Assembly: GCF_004354085.1 (NCBI RefSeq)
Contig: NZ_SMSE01000005.1
Span: forward strand, 61,376 to 125,375
Reading direction: 5' to 3'
DNA from: Seongchinamella unica
GTDB lineage: Bacteria; Pseudomonadota; Gammaproteobacteria; Pseudomonadales; Halieaceae
DNA length: 64,000 nucleotides
Shown here piece after piece: positions 39,964-49,539 of the stretch. Numbering within the stretch: position 1 is the stretch's first letter; each line of letters starts with the position of its first letter. The notes beneath the pieces were generated by a model. That model was not told the DNA's origin and ran no database searches. It worked only from the letters and a program-made list of their open reading frames with translations. The position numbers and the translations under genes are program-made.

Positions 39964-41490
39964 TCAGCCAACGCTCTCCGCAAGCCCTAGTGCTTCCGCC
40001 AGCACATTCTTCTGGGCAATAGCCTCATCCTCTGCCCCAAGCGCATCCATCAACTCAGAAAGCTCGCGCAGCGCTTCAGTCAACTCCGACATAGCCTCCC
40101 CCGCCAGCTGCTCGGGCTCAGGCAAATCCGCCGCATCCACAACATCCTTGTCCTTGATCCAACTGATATCCAGGCTGTCACCACGCTCGGCAATGACTTC
40201 CCGTGAAAACACCCTCCAACGAGTCTGGCTGTCCGCGTCATCAGCCAGCTCTTCCCGCTTGGAGCCACCATTCTTATCCGTGCCGAAGCAGTTGATGAAG
40301 TCCTCGAAGTAGTCCTTGGTAAAGGCAGTACGCTTGCCGAAGCTGGGCATATTCGAACGCATATCGTAGATCCAAACTTCCTGGGTGTTGCCCGTATCCT
40401 GCGACACATTCTCCGGCTTGGAGAAGAACAACACATTGGTCTTCACACCCTGGGCGTAGAAGATACCCGTGGGCAACCGCAGGATGGTGTGCAAGTTGCA
40501 CTTGTCCATCAGGTCCCTTCTGATCTGGGCACCTGTATTGGCCTCAAACAGCACGTTGTCAGGCAGCACCACCGCCGCCCTACCCCCAGGCTTCAGTGCC
40601 CGGTAGATATGCTGCAGGAAGGCCAGCTGCTTATTGGAGGTGGGGAACGTAAAATCATCCCGGCTGGGCAGGCCGCCACCCTTCTTGGTCCCGAACGGCG
40701 GGTTCGACAGGATAAGGTCGGCTTTGGGTAGTTTCTCGGCCTCTGCTGACATGGTATCGCCGTAGATGATGCCGTAGCTGTGACCATCGGATTCAATGTC
40801 GTGCAGAGCCAGGTTCATGAGGGCCAGCTTGTGCGTGTCCTGGACGAACTCCATGCCGTAGAAGGTGTGGTGCTGGTATTGCTCCCACTGTTTTTCGTCC
40901 AGCTTGTTGAGGTCGTTGTGCTCTTCCAGGTAATGGTTGGCGGCGATGAGGAAGCCACCGGTGCCCGCAGCCGGGTCCTGGATGATTTCGCCTAATTGTG
41001 GCTGTGTCAGCTGCACCATCACATCGATCAGCACCCGGGGCGTAAAGTACTGCCCTGCCCCTGACTTTTTCTCGTTGGCGTTCTTCTCCAGCAGACCCTC
41101 ATAGAGGTCACCCAGCCCCTCCTCCTTGGCGCTGTACCAATCCAGCTTGTCGATCTCGGTGATCAGCGTGGTCAGGGTGGCCGGTTTCTTGATAATGGTA
41201 TTGGCATTGGCGTAGATGGACCGGGTCAGGATGGAATCTGTGATCTCTGCGTCGCCCAGGTCCAGCAACAGCTTGCGGTAGAACGTGAGACGGTCCGGCG
41301 CGGCCTTGGCTTCCAGTTCTTCCCAGCGATAGGCTGCGGGTATCCGGTCTTCCGTGCCGGTCTCTTCGGACATCTTCAGGAACAGCAGGTAAGTCAGCTC
41401 CTTCACATAGTCGGTGTAGGTCACCCCGTCGTCCTTCAGGACATTACAGAGGTTCCAGAGTTTGGCGACGATATCAGTCGTGGTGGACAT
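39964..41490 (-). CDS. hsdM: Type I restriction-modification N6-adenine methylase subunit
   Basis: 508 residues. The N-terminal HsdM_N domain is followed by motif I QDPAAGTGGFLIA (172-183) and motif IV LSNPPFG (261-267), both intact, so it should be catalytically competent. It lies 47 bp after hsdR and directly before hsdS. Confidence 0.96.
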   Translation of the reverse strand: MSTTTDIVAKLWNLCNVLKDDGVTYTDYVKELTYLLFLKMSEETGTEDRIPAAYRWEELEAKAAPDRLTFYRKLLLDLGDAEITDSILTRSIYANANTIIKKPATLTTLITEIDKLDWYSAKEEGLGDLYEGLLEKNANEKKSGAGQYFTPRVLIDVMVQLTQPQLGEIIQDPAAGTGGFLIAANHYLEEHNDLNKLDEKQWEQYQHHTFYGMEFVQDTHKLALMNLALHDIESDGHSYGIIYGDTMSAEAEKLPKADLILSNPPFGTKKGGGLPSRDDFTFPTSNKQLAFLQHIYRALKPGGRAAVVLPDNVLFEANTGAQIRRDLMDKCNLHTILRLPTGIFYAQGVKTNVLFFSKPENVSQDTGNTQEVWIYDMRSNMPSFGKRTAFTKDYFEDFINCFGTDKNGGSKREELADDADSQTRWRVFSREVIAERGDSLDISWIKDKDVVDAADLPEPEQLAGEAMSELTEALRELSELMDALGAEDEAIAQKNVLAEALGLAESVG

Positions 41491-41537
41491 AGATTTCTCT
41501 CGGAGGTGGTTACAACAGGATCACGACCGGTCACTTT

Positions 41538-44500
41538 CTAACCAGTTTGATCCCATACAGCTTCGTTGATGGCTTCCAGCAGTTTGGGTAGTTCTCCATC
41601 AAACATCTTATTGATGCGGTTGAACCCGCCCTTGCGGCTCAGCGCACTGTCATTGATGGACTGCTCATCCAGGGCCAGCCGGGTCTTGAGCAATTCACCA
41701 ATATCTCTCAGCAGGTTCTTCTGGGCAGGTTTCCACGGCTTCTGACCGAGGATGACACCGATAGCGTTATCCACCCGCTCCTCCCAGGGCACCAGGGCAT
41801 CACCGACGGCAGCCTTCCTGACGTACCCGACGATCCTGGCGGCGATATCCTTGTTGCTCTCCAGGGCCCAGGCCTTTCTCAGGTTCTTCTCGGTAAACTG
41901 CGCCTCGGACAGCTCCAGCATCAGCTCCTTGATCTGCTGGCGGGTTATCTTACCCGGCTGGTGAATGATCGTCTTCAGGGCAATCATGTCGTTTTCGTGG
42001 TTCTTGATGAAGGCCTCGAACTCGCTCAGGTAATCCGCGGGGCTGACCGTCTTGCCGTAGTTCTCAGCCACATCGATCAGTTCATCGTCCTTCTCGCTGA
42101 TGAAAATAACCGGGGGGCTGGACTGGGATTTCTTGTCCAGCAACTCGCCAAGACCGGGGTGGTTGATAAACCAATCCGCTACCTCGCCGATAGGCAAGCC
42201 CCTGATATTATTGATGAAGTTCTCGGGCGTTTGGCCCACCTTGGCCTCAAAGGCCTCGCGGGCTTCATCGCTCATAGTTCGCCGCTTGCGCTGCAACTTG
42301 GCTACAAATTGATCACGTGCCTGGTCCTGCTGCTCGGCGTCGTGGGTCTGCCTGCCGATGATCTCCTGCTCCAGCTGCTGGAAGCTGATATTGGGGTTCA
42401 CCACCACCGGTTTCATGTTGGTGAGGGGTTCCAGGTTGTCATACAGGTTCACGGCGTCGAAGATCCGGAACACCTCCTTGCCGATCTCCGGGCACTGGCG
42501 GGTGGCCCGGCCCTTCATCTGCTCATACAGGATGCGGCTCTTCACCGGCCGCAGGAACACCAGGTTACAGATTTCGGGGACATCAATCCCCGTGGTCAAC
42601 AAATCGACCGTCACCGCGATATTGGGCAGGCGGTCATTCTTGTAGAAGCGGATGGCTTCCAGCGGCTTGTCCGTGGCGCCCGTGATCTTTTTGACCAGGC
42701 CGTCCTCGCACTCCCCGTAGGCCACGGCAATAGCCTCCTTCATCAGGCGCACCACCATATCCGCGTGGCGGTCGGTGGCACAGAAGATCAGGGTCTTGTC
42801 CGGTTCGAAGGGATCGATGTTCTCCGCTAGCACGTTGCAGACAATGCGGTTGAAGGCCTCGTCCTCGATCACCCGGTTGATCTTGGAAATGTCGAAATTG
42901 ACCTCGTCCTCGACGTGGGCGTAGTCGATATCGTTCTTCAGGCTGTCGTAATAGGCGATCTTGTCCCCCACCGCGTAGTCGATGCCCTCCTGGTTGTGCC
43001 GGGTCTTGATGTGGAACGGGGGCTCATGATCGATCAGATAACCGTCGATCACCGCTTCCCGGTAGCTGTACAGGAACACCGGTTCGCCGAAGATCTCGGT
43101 GGTATGCAGGGCGGGAGTAGCCGTGAGACCGATTTTCACCGCATCGAAGAAGTCCACCACCCGGCGGTACTTGGATATGTAGTCGTTCTGGGAGCGGAAC
43201 TTGATCTCGGTGTCGTCCAGCTCCCTGTCCAGCAGATAGCCCCGGTGGCACTCGTCCACCACGATACAGTCATACTGGTCCACCGTGGGCCGGTCATCCT
43301 CTGTATACAGAATCCGCTTCACCATGCCCTGGACCGTGGCCACATGGACCTGGGTCGCGCTGTCGGGGGCGGCTTCCTTCAAGCCCTTGATATTGAAGGT
43401 ATCGGCGAAGGTCTGCTGGTTCAGCATCTTGGTGGTTTCGAAGGCATCGGTGGTCTGGGCCCCCAGGGCACTGCGATCCACCAGGAACAGGATGCGGCGG
43501 AAGCGCTGGGCCTGGAGCAGGCGGTAGATCATGGCGATCGCGGTCTTGGTCTTGCCGGTACCCGTTGCCATAGCGAGCAGAACATGGTCCTGCCCGTCCC
43601 GGATGGCCTGCTCAGCGGCCTTGATGGCGTCGATCTGGTAGTAGCGCAGCTGGAAATCGAAGTTGAAGCTCTGCTGCTCCAGCTTTTCCTCCGCTTCATC
43701 CAGGTTCTGCTTGAGGAGGTTCTGCAGGCCCTCGGGGCTGTACCAGCCATCATTGGCTTTGCGGTTATTTTGGGGACGGCGGAGGTCTCGGAACCAGATG
43801 CCGGACATCTCCTGGTGCTGCTCCAGGTAGGGACGGCCATTGGTGGCAAAGGCAAAGGGGATTTTGAAGGTGCCCTTATCAGGGTTACCCGCCTCAATGG
43901 GCCAGGCGCTGTCCAATAACTCTATGCCGTCGCCGTCAGCAATGTCGCGGCTGTAGCGCTCCGCCTGGTCGATGTCCCCCGCGACGCTCTTCGAGGCTTT
44001 CTTGGCCTCCACCGCGGCCACGGGGGCAAGTCCATAGAACAAAATATAATCAGCAGGCCCGGATGCCGTGGGCCACTCCGCGATGGCCTTGAACTTGCCG
44101 GCCTCCGGACGGCCGCCACTGGCGTATCGAAGGTTCTCGGTATCAGCCTCCCAACCTGCATCGCGCAGTTGCTGGTCAATGCGCAGGCGAGTCTCGGCCT
44201 CGGTTTCATACCAGACAGAGGTCTTGATGGCCTCCTTGACCTCCGCTACATTTTCCTGAGCCTGGGGTGTGTCTTTGGCAGCTGCCTCGGCGATCTGGTG
44301 CTGATGCTGTTCAAAGGCCTGCTTTGCCTCCAGGTAAGCCGCCTCCTGCTCGTGGGCCAGGGACTGCCAGACATCGGCGTCCTCCTTGACCCGCTCGGCA
44401 TACTTTTCCAGCTCCGCGGCCCGCTGCGCCTCGGCTTCGGCCAACTGCTGGGCCACGTTCAGTTCACGCTGCGAGGCCTGCTGTGCCCTAAGAAGCACGG

Positions 44501-44948
44501 CAATGCGCTCCTCCATCTCCCGAACTTGCGAAGCGGGGTCCTCGGGCTTCTGGAACGCACCTGGCTTCCACCCCTTGGCAGGCCTGCCGAACGTCTTGTG
44601 ATACCAGGCAGCCAGACCCCATGCGGTCCTCAGTCCCTCCAGGGCCTCCCTGTGAGTGGTGGTGAACTCATGGGTAGCGACATTGCCTGTACGGCGGATA
44701 TGGTGGAACGCATCGGTCACTTCCCGGGGCAGATTGACCTCTTGTTGCACCTTGCGGAGCAGGTCTAGTTGGGTAGTTCTTTCCTCGGCCTCAATACCCA
44801 GGCGGCTGGCGATATCCTGGGCCAGGGCCTCGCCAAGCTGGCGGAGTTTGAGGAGGGTGGTGTTTGGGTCAGGTACGAATGCTCGCTCTGCAGTACTAGC
44901 TAACTGCAGTAATAGTGGGTCGTGGCTTTCAAGAAAATTGAAATTCAT
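41538..44948 (-). CDS. hsdR: Type I restriction endonuclease/translocase subunit
   Basis: 1136 residues. A DUF4145-like N-terminal region (to ~120) and long coiled coil (~140-240) precede the nuclease domain with D300 and the EAK triad residues (314-316). The SF2 motor has Walker A MATGTGKTKTA (460-470), DECHRG, and VTVDLLTTGIDVPEI (motif V/VI region) with EQMKGRATRQ. It cuts unmodified DNA after translocation. It precedes hsdM by 47 bp. Confidence 0.95.
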   Translation of the reverse strand: MNFNFLESHDPLLLQLASTAERAFVPDPNTTLLKLRQLGEALAQDIASRLGIEAEERTTQLDLLRKVQQEVNLPREVTDAFHHIRRTGNVATHEFTTTHREALEGLRTAWGLAAWYHKTFGRPAKGWKPGAFQKPEDPASQVREMEERIAVLLRAQQASQRELNVAQQLAEAEAQRAAELEKYAERVKEDADVWQSLAHEQEAAYLEAKQAFEQHQHQIAEAAAKDTPQAQENVAEVKEAIKTSVWYETEAETRLRIDQQLRDAGWEADTENLRYASGGRPEAGKFKAIAEWPTASGPADYILFYGLAPVAAVEAKKASKSVAGDIDQAERYSRDIADGDGIELLDSAWPIEAGNPDKGTFKIPFAFATNGRPYLEQHQEMSGIWFRDLRRPQNNRKANDGWYSPEGLQNLLKQNLDEAEEKLEQQSFNFDFQLRYYQIDAIKAAEQAIRDGQDHVLLAMATGTGKTKTAIAMIYRLLQAQRFRRILFLVDRSALGAQTTDAFETTKMLNQQTFADTFNIKGLKEAAPDSATQVHVATVQGMVKRILYTEDDRPTVDQYDCIVVDECHRGYLLDRELDDTEIKFRSQNDYISKYRRVVDFFDAVKIGLTATPALHTTEIFGEPVFLYSYREAVIDGYLIDHEPPFHIKTRHNQEGIDYAVGDKIAYYDSLKNDIDYAHVEDEVNFDISKINRVIEDEAFNRIVCNVLAENIDPFEPDKTLIFCATDRHADMVVRLMKEAIAVAYGECEDGLVKKITGATDKPLEAIRFYKNDRLPNIAVTVDLLTTGIDVPEICNLVFLRPVKSRILYEQMKGRATRQCPEIGKEVFRIFDAVNLYDNLEPLTNMKPVVVNPNISFQQLEQEIIGRQTHDAEQQDQARDQFVAKLQRKRRTMSDEAREAFEAKVGQTPENFINNIRGLPIGEVADWFINHPGLGELLDKKSQSSPPVIFISEKDDELIDVAENYGKTVSPADYLSEFEAFIKNHENDMIALKTIIHQPGKITRQQIKELMLELSEAQFTEKNLRKAWALESNKDIAARIVGYVRKAAVGDALVPWEERVDNAIGVILGQKPWKPAQKNLLRDIGELLKTRLALDEQSINDSALSRKGGFNRINKMFDGELPKLLEAINEAVWDQTG

Positions 44949-44997
44949 TGCTTGCTACGTCCATATATGCAGCGACATTCCAAGACCTGATAGTACA

Positions 44998-45555
44998 TCA
45001 CTTCCAACCCAGGACAGGCTCACCGGTATATTCCTCAACCATTTTTGCCACATCAGATAGGAAGGTGGCCCAGGACGTCGGGGGTATTGGATAGAAGGCC
45101 CTCACCGGGCCATCTTTCAACCCACAGTCTGAGAACGCTTGCTCCCTTTCCGGAGTCCATACTATGGCTTCTTCTCCGGTAAACACCTCGAAAACGTCTT
45201 CAGGAATGCGCACTTTCAAAAATGAGACATCTTGTCCTGCCTGTTGGCACTCCTCGACAATTCCCATCAGTGAAATGCGCTGACGCCTCTTGTGCCGATC
45301 TCCGTAGGGAAATTCGGCGCGTTTGCTGTGGTAAAAGGCTATGCCATCTCCTTTCTGGATAACGGAGTCTCTATTGAGCACCTTGCCCCAGACTTGCGAG
45401 GAAAATAGGTAGCCGTCATCGCTCTCCTTGCTACTAAGTTGAACATCGCCTAAGAATTCATCGACAATGCCCCAATCGCTACCACGACCAGCTGATGCAC
45501 TTAGTGCAAAAAGCCACCCGCTCCGGGTAGCAAGAAAATTGTCCAAACTGCTCAT
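44998..45555 (-). CDS. EVE/PUA-like domain protein, possible modified-base reader
   Basis: 185 residues. GWLFALSASAGRGSDWG, then GDGIAFYHSKRAEFPYGDRHKRRQRISLMG (given as the central strand region 88-117) and a later KVRIPEDVF recall EVE/PUA-fold proteins, which bind modified bases and are common near restriction genes. The match is to overall pattern, not strict motifs. It lies between hsdR and the pseudo-methylase gene on the same strand, so it is probably part of that operon. Confidence 0.5.
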   Translation of the reverse strand: MSSLDNFLATRSGWLFALSASAGRGSDWGIVDEFLGDVQLSSKESDDGYLFSSQVWGKVLNRDSVIQKGDGIAFYHSKRAEFPYGDRHKRRQRISLMGIVEECQQAGQDVSFLKVRIPEDVFEVFTGEEAIVWTPEREQAFSDCGLKDGPVRAFYPIPPTSWATFLSDVAKMVEEYTGEPVLGWK

Positions 45556-45597
45556 AATCTTCTCTTCCTTCTCAAATCAAAAAATTGCTCTACGAGA

Positions 45598-47376
45598 TCA
45601 GTCGAGCGACCACAGTTCATTCATCGCGCTGCTGAGTTGACTCTGAATATCATCAAGTTGTACTAGCAGCCGTTGAAGTTCTTCATCATTCTGTTCGACT
45701 TGATTTATTTCATCGGCTGTCATTAATGGTATCGGCAGCTTCTTCAGGTCTTGCATTTTGATCATGGGTACTGCGCCGGAAGTAGACCAACGAGATATAA
45801 GCGCTTTGCAAAGAGGCGAAATCAGATATCGGTGTATTACCAGCGGCGGCATTTTCTCTGCGTTTTTCGTTCTCAAGATGACGAAAGATTGATTACCGAT
45901 ACAACCCTCGAACTCCTTTGCGACAAGTGCGCACTTACCTAGGCTACCTTTGATCGCGAACAGTACGTCGCCTTCCTGCAATACCTGCCGCCGAGCACGT
46001 GACAGATCTTTGTCTAGAGGCATGATTTCTCGCATGCCCTCAGTCGCTTCTATAACTCCATACTCATTGACTTGCGCCGGAGACACCTCTTTAAATTTTT
46101 GTGCAAATAACGAGTTGGCGATGTCGGCAGAAGTAGTAGCAGATCGAATCGCCTGGCACCGGATTATCTCAGTCACCTCACCCAACCGAAGCGTAGTCTC
46201 AAACGAGTCAACCAGGCGCTGGGCTCGTTCCTGATCTGAGTCGACGATGTACCGCCTGATATCGAGGTTTACGTCATTATCGAGAACTTCGCTGACGGGT
46301 ACGTATTTGGATTGCTCAGATTCTTTATCGCTATCGAACAGCTGAACGATTGCGTCGACGTCGACCAGCTCACGATAAGATGATCGACTCGAATGACGGG
46401 ACATCTGGCGTGCATCGATAAACTGGATGGCATCAAAGCTGTCTATTGTATTAATAATAATAATGGCGGGGGCAGCGCTCATACCCACAACCGTTCGCTC
46501 CGGAAGCTGAACCACCGCGTCAAGCCGCCCAGACGCAACCAAGTTGCGTTTAAATTCTGCTTCGTCGCCAAAACTCTTATGGAGCCAAGATTGCGGGACA
46601 ACACAGGCTATACGCCCGTTAACCCGCTTCATGGCTGCCATGATTTCAGCCACGGTAGTGCTGACATTGGCAAATTGGGCACCTGATTCTAGTTTACTCA
46701 TCGCAGGCCGCGTGGAACGGCTACCCCATGAATCGGCAATAAGCCCAACACTGAAGGACTCTTTCAGACCAGCGGTGCCGAGGTCGTGTTTACCCCGGAG
46801 CTCAACGTCAGTACCCGCTATATCGAATACCGCCCGCTTGAAAGACTCCCCGGATTGGACACCTAGTTCATAAACCGTTGGGGCTCCAAGGCTGGCGGCC
46901 AAGGCCATTGTTTCGGCAGCGACTCCTCGGCAGAGCACTCGGGTGTCAGCGCTACCGTTTTTCGCGGCAAGCTGATATGACAACTTGGCCATCTCGAACG
47001 GGATTCCAAAAAATCCTGGCGTGGCCCTGTACCAAAGATTCAGCATCTGCAGCGCAACATCCAAACTGGGGAGATCTGCCTGGAGTACAGAGCTGACAAG
47101 CTCCCGACGCATACTGATCGGTATCCGCTCGAGTAGCTCTGACACCATCACCGCATTCAGTCGTTCGCCCCCCCGAGCCTCCAGCCGATCGCGCAGGTAT
47201 TTCACGCGCTCTGACTTCTCTTCGGTTGATAACCACGCGGCCAGGTCACCCTGCGGCACCATAACGCCGATGTGGAATAGCTCAATAATCGCCCGGGTAG
47301 CCTCTGATTGGCTCAGTGATTCTTCGCGAAGCACCTCAACCGCATTCCAGAACCACTTGTCGTCTTTCTCAATCAT
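45598..47376 (-). CDS. Degenerate N6-methylase fused to an HsdS-type target-recognition domain
   Basis: 592 residues. Residues ~110-310 follow the layout of the N6_Mtase domain (GIPFEMAKLSYQLA; GRIACVVPQSWLHKSFGDEAEF; RLDAVVQLPERTV; AIIIINT). But the SAM motif is TRVLCRGVAAET and the catalytic NPPF/Y position reads IADSWGS, so catalytic residues are missing. Residues ~400-590 form an HsdS-like recognition domain (LQEGDVLFAIKGSLGKCALV ... KMQDLKKLPIPLM). It likely binds DNA specifically without methylating. Just downstream of a DUF4258-like gene. Confidence 0.75.
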   Translation of the reverse strand: MIEKDDKWFWNAVEVLREESLSQSEATRAIIELFHIGVMVPQGDLAAWLSTEEKSERVKYLRDRLEARGGERLNAVMVSELLERIPISMRRELVSSVLQADLPSLDVALQMLNLWYRATPGFFGIPFEMAKLSYQLAAKNGSADTRVLCRGVAAETMALAASLGAPTVYELGVQSGESFKRAVFDIAGTDVELRGKHDLGTAGLKESFSVGLIADSWGSRSTRPAMSKLESGAQFANVSTTVAEIMAAMKRVNGRIACVVPQSWLHKSFGDEAEFKRNLVASGRLDAVVQLPERTVVGMSAAPAIIIINTIDSFDAIQFIDARQMSRHSSRSSYRELVDVDAIVQLFDSDKESEQSKYVPVSEVLDNDVNLDIRRYIVDSDQERAQRLVDSFETTLRLGEVTEIIRCQAIRSATTSADIANSLFAQKFKEVSPAQVNEYGVIEATEGMREIMPLDKDLSRARRQVLQEGDVLFAIKGSLGKCALVAKEFEGCIGNQSFVILRTKNAEKMPPLVIHRYLISPLCKALISRWSTSGAVPMIKMQDLKKLPIPLMTADEINQVEQNDEELQRLLVQLDDIQSQLSSAMNELWSLD

Positions 47377-47398
47377 CTCGATTTAATCCGTCTTGCCA

Positions 47399-47659
47399 CT
47401 AGTGGCGGGTGTAACTGTCCAACCTGTAAGTCGTGATGTCGACATCGCCGTCACGTACGAGCACGATTCCTCCCTTTTCTTGCATCTTAATCAAAAGCTT
47501 GCGTAGGCGATCGAGTTCCTTGACCGCATCCGCACACGCTTTACCGTTCACATAGCACAGATCTCCTTTTTCAACCCCGAACTGGCTTACCAGGTCGAGC
47601 ATGCCCCCCTGAATGCCACGCTGAGACATCCTGCGTTGTATATGTCGTGTTCTAGCCAT
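47399..47659 (-). CDS. DUF4258-like small protein
   Basis: 86 residues from MARTRHIQRRM; an upstream ATG at 47683 would add eight residues. RHIQRRMSQRGIQGGMLDLV and ITTYRLDSYTRH match the DUF4258-like group, a small fold related to RelE/BrnT-type proteins. It is the first gene of the minus-strand run leading into the pseudo-methylase, 22 bp ahead of it. No separate antitoxin is seen. Confidence 0.6.
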   Translation of the reverse strand: MARTRHIQRRMSQRGIQGGMLDLVSQFGVEKGDLCYVNGKACADAVKELDRLRKLLIKMQEKGGIVLVRDGDVDITTYRLDSYTRH

Positions 47660-47792
47660 CGGCCCTCTCCTCACACTGGTCACTTGTAGCCATCGTGGAG
47701 GAATATCTCCTGATTGTCAATAGTCAGGGATTGACTAATTTAAGTTATATGCTACTTTTGTCACCAAGATTAAAGCACGGGAGCAGCATTGA

Positions 47793-48077
47793 ATGAAGCC
47801 AACTATCAATACAGTCTATTGGTGCCCAATCTGTGAGGGTGGCGTTCGTGCCTACCAGGTAGCGAAGCACATTCGGGCACACGGCCCTGATGCAGTCACA
47901 GAAGATAATGAAGACTATGTTTTCGGCTTGCTACTGGAAGTGAATTCGATAAGGAAACAACTACATAGAGAAGGCAAACCGTCACGGCAATCAGGCTCGC
48001 TGGGCAGTGCGACCCAGTGGAGGCGCATCCAAGTTGTGTCTGGTGGCGGCTGCAATGGAACTGGCAAGCGAAGATGA
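47793..48077 (+). CDS. Small C2H2-type zinc-finger-like protein
   Basis: 94 residues. WCPICEGGVRAYQVAKHIRAHG has Cys-x2-Cys and His-x3-His spacing of a C2H2 finger near the N-terminus; the rest is basic and unstructured. It starts the divergent plus-strand run opposite the restriction operon, so it may be a regulator, but this is only positional. Confidence 0.5.
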   Translation: MKPTINTVYWCPICEGGVRAYQVAKHIRAHGPDAVTEDNEDYVFGLLLEVNSIRKQLHREGKPSRQSGSLGSATQWRRIQVVSGGGCNGTGKRR

Positions 48078-48146
48078 CGGGCCTCGAGGTAGTCTTCTAT
48101 AGCAATTAATCCGTGAGATATGTGCGACCATTTGAGAAGGGACTCC

Positions 48147-48458
48147 ATGATTAAATTGATGCTAGTTGTATATGCCGTGAGCTTCTCGCTGTTCGGGACC
48201 GCCCAAACGCCCATCCCCCGCGTCAACCACGACTGCCCCACCGGCTACTACCGCGCAGGTGACTACTGTCAGCCCCTCTCATCAACCCGAGACAACAACG
48301 CTATCGTTAAACAGGGCAAGTCTTGCCCCAGGGGCTTCTACTCTGCCGGAGATTACTGCAAGCGTATGAGCGGGTCAGACAGGGAAGCGGTCCCCAGGGA
48401 GGACAGTGGTGATTGTCCGACTGGTTGGTATCGAGCAGGTGACTATTGCGTGAAGTAA
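48147..48458 (+). CDS. Small secreted protein with three Cys-rich repeats
   Basis: 103 residues from ATG 48147, with GAGAAGGG upstream. The signal peptide is MIKLMLVVYAVSFSLFGTAQT. Three copies of a unit follow: CPTGYYRAGDYC, CPRGFYSAGDYC and CPTGWYRAGDYC, each with two cysteines 11 residues apart. Spacers are polar. Function unknown; likely periplasmic or exported with a disulfide per repeat. Confidence 0.7.
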   Translation: MIKLMLVVYAVSFSLFGTAQTPIPRVNHDCPTGYYRAGDYCQPLSSTRDNNAIVKQGKSCPRGFYSAGDYCKRMSGSDREAVPREDSGDCPTGWYRAGDYCVK

Positions 48459-48842
48459 GGCATGGGTTGTTAGACCTCGTATGCTCTCTTTGAATTACGA
48501 AAAAATTTATAAAAATTCAAAAATTCAAAAGCATCTGCGCGGGCATCAATGACTCCGCTTGCCTTGAGCTACATGGCACCCTGTCCCCAGCCAGATTGAT
48601 TTTCCCTTACCTTGCGCGACAAATCCCTTCCTATATAACCCCCCTCCCCAGACCCCCTTTCGATCCAAATGTGATCATCGATTTGCCGTAGCAAATTTGA
48701 AACCAAATAAAAGCCCGACCCAGAAATTGAGAAAAAGCGCGTATCTAATATAGAACGACTCGCGTTGCACCGGCCGCTGTCTCAGCGACATACAACCGCA
48801 TCATTCACCCCGTAATCCATGACCCTACAAGGAGGGCACCCT
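48459..48842. other. Gene-free stretch with A/T-rich direct repeat and small palindrome
   Basis: AAAATTCAAAAATTCAAAA near 48516-48530 is a short direct repeat, and ATTTGC-CGTA-GCAAAT at 48681-48696 is a perfect 6-bp palindrome. No coding sequence is apparent. It probably contains the promoter for the plus-strand run starting at 48843. Confidence 0.5.
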
Positions 48843-49346
48843 ATGCCTACGAAAAAATCATGCATGACCTCGGACAACACTATCCAGGTGATGAAACAAT
48901 CCAACTGCCCTACGTCCTCAGGCAAATCTAAACTCGGCTATTCCATCGGTATCGACGAGGCCGGCGAGATCTACTTAAAGCTCACCAGCAACTCTGGTGG
49001 CGGCTTCTTCAGCGAAGAATGGGTTGACTTCACCGCCATCCAGGGCGCCTGGAATAAATGGCCCCAGGATCAGCCCCTGACAAGCTTTGCCTTATCCAAG
49101 ATGTTCCGGGGTAAATCTGCCAACAATCCGGGCTTCCTCACCGCTGTTCTACTGGCGGAGGGTCTGTTGGAGCGTGACGGCGATAACAAGCGAGTCTACC
49201 GGGTAGCCGACCCAGGGCCTTTCCTGGCTAGCATCAAGGGAACTGAAAAGGGCTCGAAGAAGCCTGCCCGCAAGGCCAAGGCGCCGCCTCGAAAGAGCAC
49301 CACCACTCGGCGCAAGTCGGCGACCCCCTCCAGGAAGAGCAGGTAG
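48843..49346 (+). CDS. Island protein with basic C-terminal tail, unknown function
   Basis: 167 residues from ATG 48843, behind a strong AAGGAGG site. The core (residues ~25-130) includes LGYSIGIDEAGEIYLKLTSNSGGGFFSEEWV and KMFRGKSANNPGFLTAVLLAEGLLE. The last 35 residues are Lys/Arg/Ser/Thr-rich (RKSTTTRRKSATPSRKSR), suggesting nucleic acid binding. Similar proteins are familiar from integrative elements, but I know no assigned function. Confidence 0.65.
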   Translation: MPTKKSCMTSDNTIQVMKQSNCPTSSGKSKLGYSIGIDEAGEIYLKLTSNSGGGFFSEEWVDFTAIQGAWNKWPQDQPLTSFALSKMFRGKSANNPGFLTAVLLAEGLLERDGDNKRVYRVADPGPFLASIKGTEKGSKKPARKAKAPPRKSTTTRRKSATPSRKSR

Positions 49347-49539
49347 TCTCCGCAGGCCCCTCAGACCGAGACTAAGTCGGCAGGCGTATTCCCCTCGCCG
49401 TCTGTAACCTTCTGAAGCGCAACGCTTTTTCCAGACGCCGGATATCGCTTTTCCCTATATCGACCTTATACCGACCCTTCCGGCCTATGGCCGTTTTCCC
49501 AACTTAAACAATTACTTACAGCAAACCAAAGGAGGATTG

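Noticed and set aside
41961..43919. Long plus-strand frames opposite hsdR
   Set aside because: They mirror HsdR motor sequence in other frames and are rich in Val/Leu/Gly/His typical of antisense G/C-rich genes.
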